Assembly (NCBI GenBank): GCA_003452185.1
Contig: DMJJ01000473.1
Coordinates: forward strand, 810-9,593
Source: Verrucomicrobiales bacterium
GTDB taxonomy: Bacteria; Verrucomicrobiota; Verrucomicrobiia; Limisphaerales; UBA11320
Direction of reading: 5' to 3'
Length of the DNA stretch: 8,784 bases
The position numbers and the translations under genes are program-made. Under the pieces are notes generated by a model. The model was not told where the DNA came from and made no database searches. It saw nothing but the letters and a program-made list of their open reading frames with translations. Shown here one piece after another: positions 6,815 to 8,784 of this stretch. Every line of letters begins with the position of its first letter. Position 1 is the stretch's first letter.

Positions 6815-7567
6815 TCATCCCCTTGACTGGACCTGTCCGAGCCCGCCGTCGACGCCGATCACCTGTCCCGTGACCCATGATTGGTCGGGGTGGAGCAGCC
6901 ACGCGATGGCGGAGGCGACCTCATCCGCTTCGCCGATGCGTCCCAGGGGATGCATCGCGGCGGATGCCTTGAGAACAGCCTCGTTCTGGACGAGGGACTG
7001 CGTCAGTCCGGTGCGGGTCAGGCCCGGGGCGACGCAGTTCACCCGGACGCCCTGCCGCGCGTAGCTGGCGGCGGCTGCGAGGGCGAGCCCTTCCACCCCG
7101 GCCTTTGCGGCCGATATCGCCTCGTGGTTCGGGAGACCGCGCCGGGCGGCGACGGAGGAGCAGAGCACTATAGACCCGCCCCCGGTCTGTCGCATGAGAA
7201 TGCGCGTCGCGCTGCGGATTGTGTGGAACGCCGTGGTGAGGTTGGTGGCGAGGGTCTCCGCAAACTCGGTATCCGTGACCAGGTGCGCTGGCTTCAGGAG
7301 GATCGATCCCGCGCAGTTGACGATCCCCTCGAGTCGTCCATGGGAGGCAACCGCCTGGGAAAGCAACGCCTCGACGGCCGCTGGGTCACGTGCGTCCAAT
7401 TCACGGGCCTCTGCGCCGGTTTCCGCGGCGGTGGCCTGCAGTCGGGCGGGGTCGCGTCCGGCGATGAGAACAGGGCGTCCGGCGACCGCCAGTCGGCGCG
7501 CCGTGGCGGAGCCGATTCCGCCCGACCCGCCGATAATCACGTAAACTCCGCATTTAACTTCGCTCAT
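6815..7567 (-). CDS. SDR-family oxidoreductase, catalytic Tyr replaced by Ile
   Basis: This 250-residue Rossmann-fold protein has the classical short-chain dehydrogenase/reductase layout. It shows a nucleotide-binding glycine motif GGSGGIG (13-19), NCAG (84-87, variant of NNAG), Asn109, SSVA with Ser138, Lys155, VNCVAPG (176-182), and a C-terminal VTGQVIGVDGG typical of FabG-like members. The YxxxK active site reads I151-S-A-A-K155. The codon is ATA, so the tyrosine that normally donates the proton is absent while Ser138, Lys155 and Asn109 remain. It may use a different catalytic residue (His148 and Glu149 lie close by), or bind cofactor without standard activity. The start at 7567 puts the glycine motif at the usual distance from the N-terminus, though no strong ribosome binding site precedes it. 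The gene ends two bases before the preferred uvsE start, so the two are very likely one operon. Substrate is unknown. Confidence 0.92.
   Translation of the reverse strand: MSEVKCGVYVIIGGSGGIGSATARRLAVAGRPVLIAGRDPARLQATAAETGAEARELDARDPAAVEALLSQAVASHGRLEGIVNCAGSILLKPAHLVTDTEFAETLATNLTTAFHTIRSATRILMRQTGGGSIVLCSSVAARRGLPNHEAISAAKAGVEGLALAAAASYARQGVRVNCVAPGLTRTGLTQSLVQNEAVLKASAAMHPLGRIGEADEVASAIAWLLHPDQSWVTGQVIGVDGGLGQVQSRG
6819..6824 (-). promoter_or_regulatory. Ribosome binding site of uvsE inside the SDR 3' end
   Basis: Read on the minus strand, AAGGGG lies in the last codons of the SDR gene, six bases before the uvsE ATG at 6812. The SDR stop codon (6817-6815) falls between this site and that ATG. 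The arrangement favours translational coupling and supports 6812 over the ATG at 6818, which would sit directly against the AAGGGG. Confidence 0.6.
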
Positions 7568-7573
7568 GGCATC

Positions 7574-7585
7574 TGGTCGGGGCGG
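7574..7585. repeat. 12-base direct repeat of the tRNA-Pro 3' end
   Basis: TGGTCGGGGCGG occurs here and again at 7814-7825, where it is the plus-strand view of the encoded CCA, the discriminator base and the 3' acceptor strand of tRNA-Pro. The copies are exactly 240 bases apart in the same orientation. The extra copy lies downstream of the tRNA 3' end, as an attachment-site pair would. No integrase is visible and 12 bases is short for an att core, so chance similarity in GC-rich DNA remains possible. Confidence 0.4.
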
Positions 7586-7689
7586 CGTTCAAGCCGCACC
7601 GTCCGCCAAGCTAGCGCGCGATTTGCGAAGCGCCAGAGCGGGAGACTGATTTCCGGCTCCTCCTCAGACCGGGCGCCCGTGCCGGAGTT

Positions 7690-7722
7690 GGGTTGGAACG
7701 AGGGTGATCCGCCCTCCAACCC
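7690..7722. other. Bulged 11-bp hairpin downstream of tRNA-Pro
   Basis: GGGTTG (7690-7695) pairs with CAACCC (7717-7722), and GAGGG (7700-7704) pairs with CCCTC (7712-7716). The loop is 7 bases, with a 4-base bulge GAAC on the left arm. It lies about 90 bases past the 3' end of the minus-strand tRNA. It could contribute to termination or RNA processing there, but no T-run follows on either strand. Confidence 0.4.
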
Positions 7723-7813
7723 CTTCAGGCGTGTATTGAGTGAGTTGCAGGGGATGAGCCGATCGAGTCGGGCTTCGGAAGGTGTGTTGGGGGGAAACTG
7801 CTCGAAAACAAGA

Positions 7814-7890
7814 TGGTCGGGGCGGTGAGATTTGAACTCACGACCTTCTGAACCCCATTCAGACGCGCTACCAAGCTACGCTACGCCCCG
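7814..7890 (-). tRNA. tRNA-Pro (anticodon GGG)
   Basis: A complete 77-base tRNA on the minus strand folds as a cloverleaf. The acceptor is CGGGGCG paired with CGCCCCG, then discriminator A and an encoded CCA. The D arm is GCGT...GCGC with a GGTA-containing loop. The anticodon stem is TCTGA/TCAGA with loop ATGGGGT. The T arm is GTGAG-TTCAAAT-CTCAC. The loop places anticodon GGG at 7856-7854, followed by G37, as is usual in proline tRNAs. It would read CCC and CCU codons. It is transcribed away from hisH. Confidence 0.97.
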
Positions 7891-7932
7891 ACCATGGAGA
7901 CTTCCTGCGGTCGCCCGCCGGAAGCGACGGTC

Positions 7933-7961
7933 ACTATGCTGCAGGCATGTGCCCGATTCAA
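7933..7961 (-). promoter_or_regulatory. Sigma-70-type promoter for tRNA-Pro
   Basis: Read on the minus strand, TTGAAT (7961-7956) and CATAGT (7938-7933) are separated by exactly 17 bases. They lie 42 bases upstream of the tRNA 5' end. Four of six bases match the consensus in each box, and spacing and position suit a housekeeping promoter. It sits in the 129-base divergent spacer shared with hisH. I see no equally good promoter for hisH. Confidence 0.5.
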
Positions 7962-8019
7962 CCGGAAACTTCATGGTTTGTTGTTTCCCCCTTTACGGCT
8001 CTCTGGCCAAATGGATCCG

Positions 8020-8640
8020 ATGATCGCGTTGCTCGATTATGGCTCCGGCAACCTTCGCAGTGTCGAAAAGGCGCTTCGGAAGGTGGGGGCCGACGTTCAG
8101 GTGACCACCCGTCCGGAGGGGATGCGGGATGCCCATGGGGTTGTGCTCCCCGGGGTCGGCGCCTTCGACGACTGCCTCGGAGCGCTCCAGCGCCAGGAGT
8201 TGTTGGCGGCGGTGAAGGAGTTCATCCGCTCCGGCCGGCCGTTCCTCGGGATCTGTGTCGGGTATCAGGCATTGTTCGACCGGAGCGAGGAGTTCAACAG
8301 CTGCGCTGCCGGGCTTGGCATCTTTGGGGGGAACGTGGTGCGGTTCGCCGCGGCTCCCGGGCTCAAGATCCCGCAGATTGGGTGGAACCAGATCGAGATC
8401 ACCCGTCCTGAGTGTCCCCTGTATGCGGGGATTCCCAACGGAAGCCACGTTTACTTTGTTCACAGTTTCTTCCCGCAGCCAACGGATCCTGGGATCGTCG
8501 CGACGAGCACCACCTACGGTCAGCCGTTCGCCTCCTCGGTGTGGCGGGAGAATGTCTACGCCACCCAGTTCCATCCTGAGAAAAGCCAGGGGGTCGGGCT
8601 CCGGTTCCTCAAGAACTTCGTCACCCTCGTGGGGAGTTGA
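8020..8640 (+). CDS. hisH: Imidazole glycerol phosphate synthase, glutamine amidotransferase subunit HisH
   Basis: HisH is the class I glutaminase of histidine biosynthesis. In the cytoplasm it hydrolyses glutamine and channels ammonia to HisF, giving imidazole glycerol phosphate and AICAR. With the ATG at 8020 the product is 206 residues, the usual length. It opens MIALLDYGSGNLRSVEKAL, the standard HisH N-terminus. LPGVGAFDDC holds the oxyanion-strand motif, LGICVGYQALF carries the nucleophile Cys79, and ATQFHPEKSQ supplies His185 and Glu187 of the triad. IGWNQI and YFVHSFF are further family signatures. An in-frame ATG at 8011 would add three residues; neither start has a strong ribosome binding site. 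A much longer frame back to 7894 adds sequence unlike the family and overlaps the tRNA promoter. No other his gene is visible. The last codons and stop lie in the left arm of the inverted repeat. Confidence 0.96.
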   Translation: MIALLDYGSGNLRSVEKALRKVGADVQVTTRPEGMRDAHGVVLPGVGAFDDCLGALQRQELLAAVKEFIRSGRPFLGICVGYQALFDRSEEFNSCAAGLGIFGGNVVRFAAAPGLKIPQIGWNQIEITRPECPLYAGIPNGSHVYFVHSFFPQPTDPGIVATSTTYGQPFASSVWRENVYATQFHPEKSQGVGLRFLKNFVTLVGS

Positions 8641-8768
8641 ACCGCTAAGGGGACGGAAGGAACGCTATGGTGGGGACCGGGACTGCAGGGTTCTTTTTCG
8701 GAGCAATTCCTCAAGCCCTCTTCGGAACATCGCGTTCCTTAGGTCCCCTTTGCGGTTGAACGTTCCCC
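8631..8768. repeat. Long imperfect inverted repeat overlapping the hisH stop (MITE-like or hairpin)
   Basis: The left arm 8636-8669 and right arm 8728-8761 are 34 bases each and are reverse complements at 29 of 34 positions. They share the cores AACCGC, AAGGGGAC and AAGGAACGC. Allowing a 2-base bulge, GGGGA (8631-8635) also pairs with TCCCC (8764-8768). The 58-base centre shows no coding potential. The unit could be a small non-autonomous palindromic element, or a large hairpin ending hisH transcription. No transposase and no clear target-site duplication are visible. The rest of the window to 8784 holds nothing else recognisable. Confidence 0.75.
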
Positions 8769-8784
8769 GCCCGGGCCGGCCGGA

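Larger units (their letters stand above)
7568..7813. other. Intergenic region between tRNA-Pro and the SDR gene
   Basis: No convincing coding sequence is visible in these 246 bases. An open frame crossing it on the plus strand is the antisense of the SDR gene running on. The region contains a bulged hairpin (7690-7722), a small dyad GCGGC-gttcaa-GCCGC (7582-7597) in the SDR leader, and a 12-base copy of the tRNA 3' end (7574-7585). No convincing sigma-70 promoter for the SDR-uvsE pair could be picked out. Confidence 0.5.

Noticed and set aside
6882..6893. Third near-copy of the tRNA 3'-end 12-mer (TGGTCGGGGTGG)
   Set aside because: It lies inside the SDR coding sequence, where HPDQSW is ordinary family sequence, and it differs by one base, so it is probably coincidence. 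It also cautions against over-reading the exact copy at 7574.
6813..6902. N-terminal extension of UvsE from the ATG at 6902
   Set aside because: The extra 30 residues are Arg/Pro-rich, overlap the SDR gene and are not part of the family. The ATG at 6812 has its own ribosome binding site.
5997..7828. Two long plus-strand open frames (355 and 315 codons)
   Set aside because: They mirror uvsE and the SDR gene on the opposite strand, and their products resemble no protein family.
1..8784. CRISPR array, toxin-antitoxin, phage or insertion-sequence genes
   Set aside because: No regularly spaced repeats, transposase, integrase or small paired genes were found. The repeats present are isolated dyads.

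Overview
The window is GC-rich bacterial chromosome, with GC-biased third codon positions and many long spurious antisense open frames. A CusB-type periplasmic adaptor and a large Sec-exported protein point to a diderm. The Ig-like module in front of a beta-propeller, together with UvsE and the general sequence style, suggests Verrucomicrobiota or a related PVC-group lineage. That placement rests on recall of similar proteins, not on a search.

Layout. Positions 1-2394 (+) hold most of a heavy-metal RND efflux adaptor, cut by the left edge. It carries an N-terminal heavy-metal-binding motif and an unusual C-terminal extension with two DUF3347-like modules. A 266-base gap follows, with several dyads, one of them built around a TTGACA box. 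Positions 2661-5837 (+) encode a 1058-residue exported beta-propeller protein. Convergent to it, two genes on the minus strand form a tightly coupled pair: an SDR-family oxidoreductase (7567 to 6815) and the UV-damage endonuclease uvsE (6812 to 5877). The next stretch holds dyads and a 12-base direct repeat of the tRNA 3' end. It is followed by a complete tRNA-Pro(GGG) on the minus strand (7890-7814) with a recognisable promoter. Divergent from the tRNA, hisH (8020-8640, +) encodes the glutaminase subunit of imidazole-glycerol-phosphate synthase. Its last codons enter a long imperfect inverted repeat (about 8631-8768) that fills most of the right end.

How the genes work together. The adaptor would work with an inner-membrane RND pump, and probably an outer-membrane channel, encoded outside the window. 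The SDR/uvsE pair looks co-transcribed and translationally coupled. HisH needs HisF, which is not visible. No defence system, CRISPR array, transposase or integrase gene is visible. The points most worth a second look are the remodelled adaptor (short hairpin region, one intact and one degenerate DUF3347-like copy), the SDR without its catalytic tyrosine coupled to uvsE, the tRNA 3'-end repeat, and the inverted repeat that overlaps the hisH stop codon.
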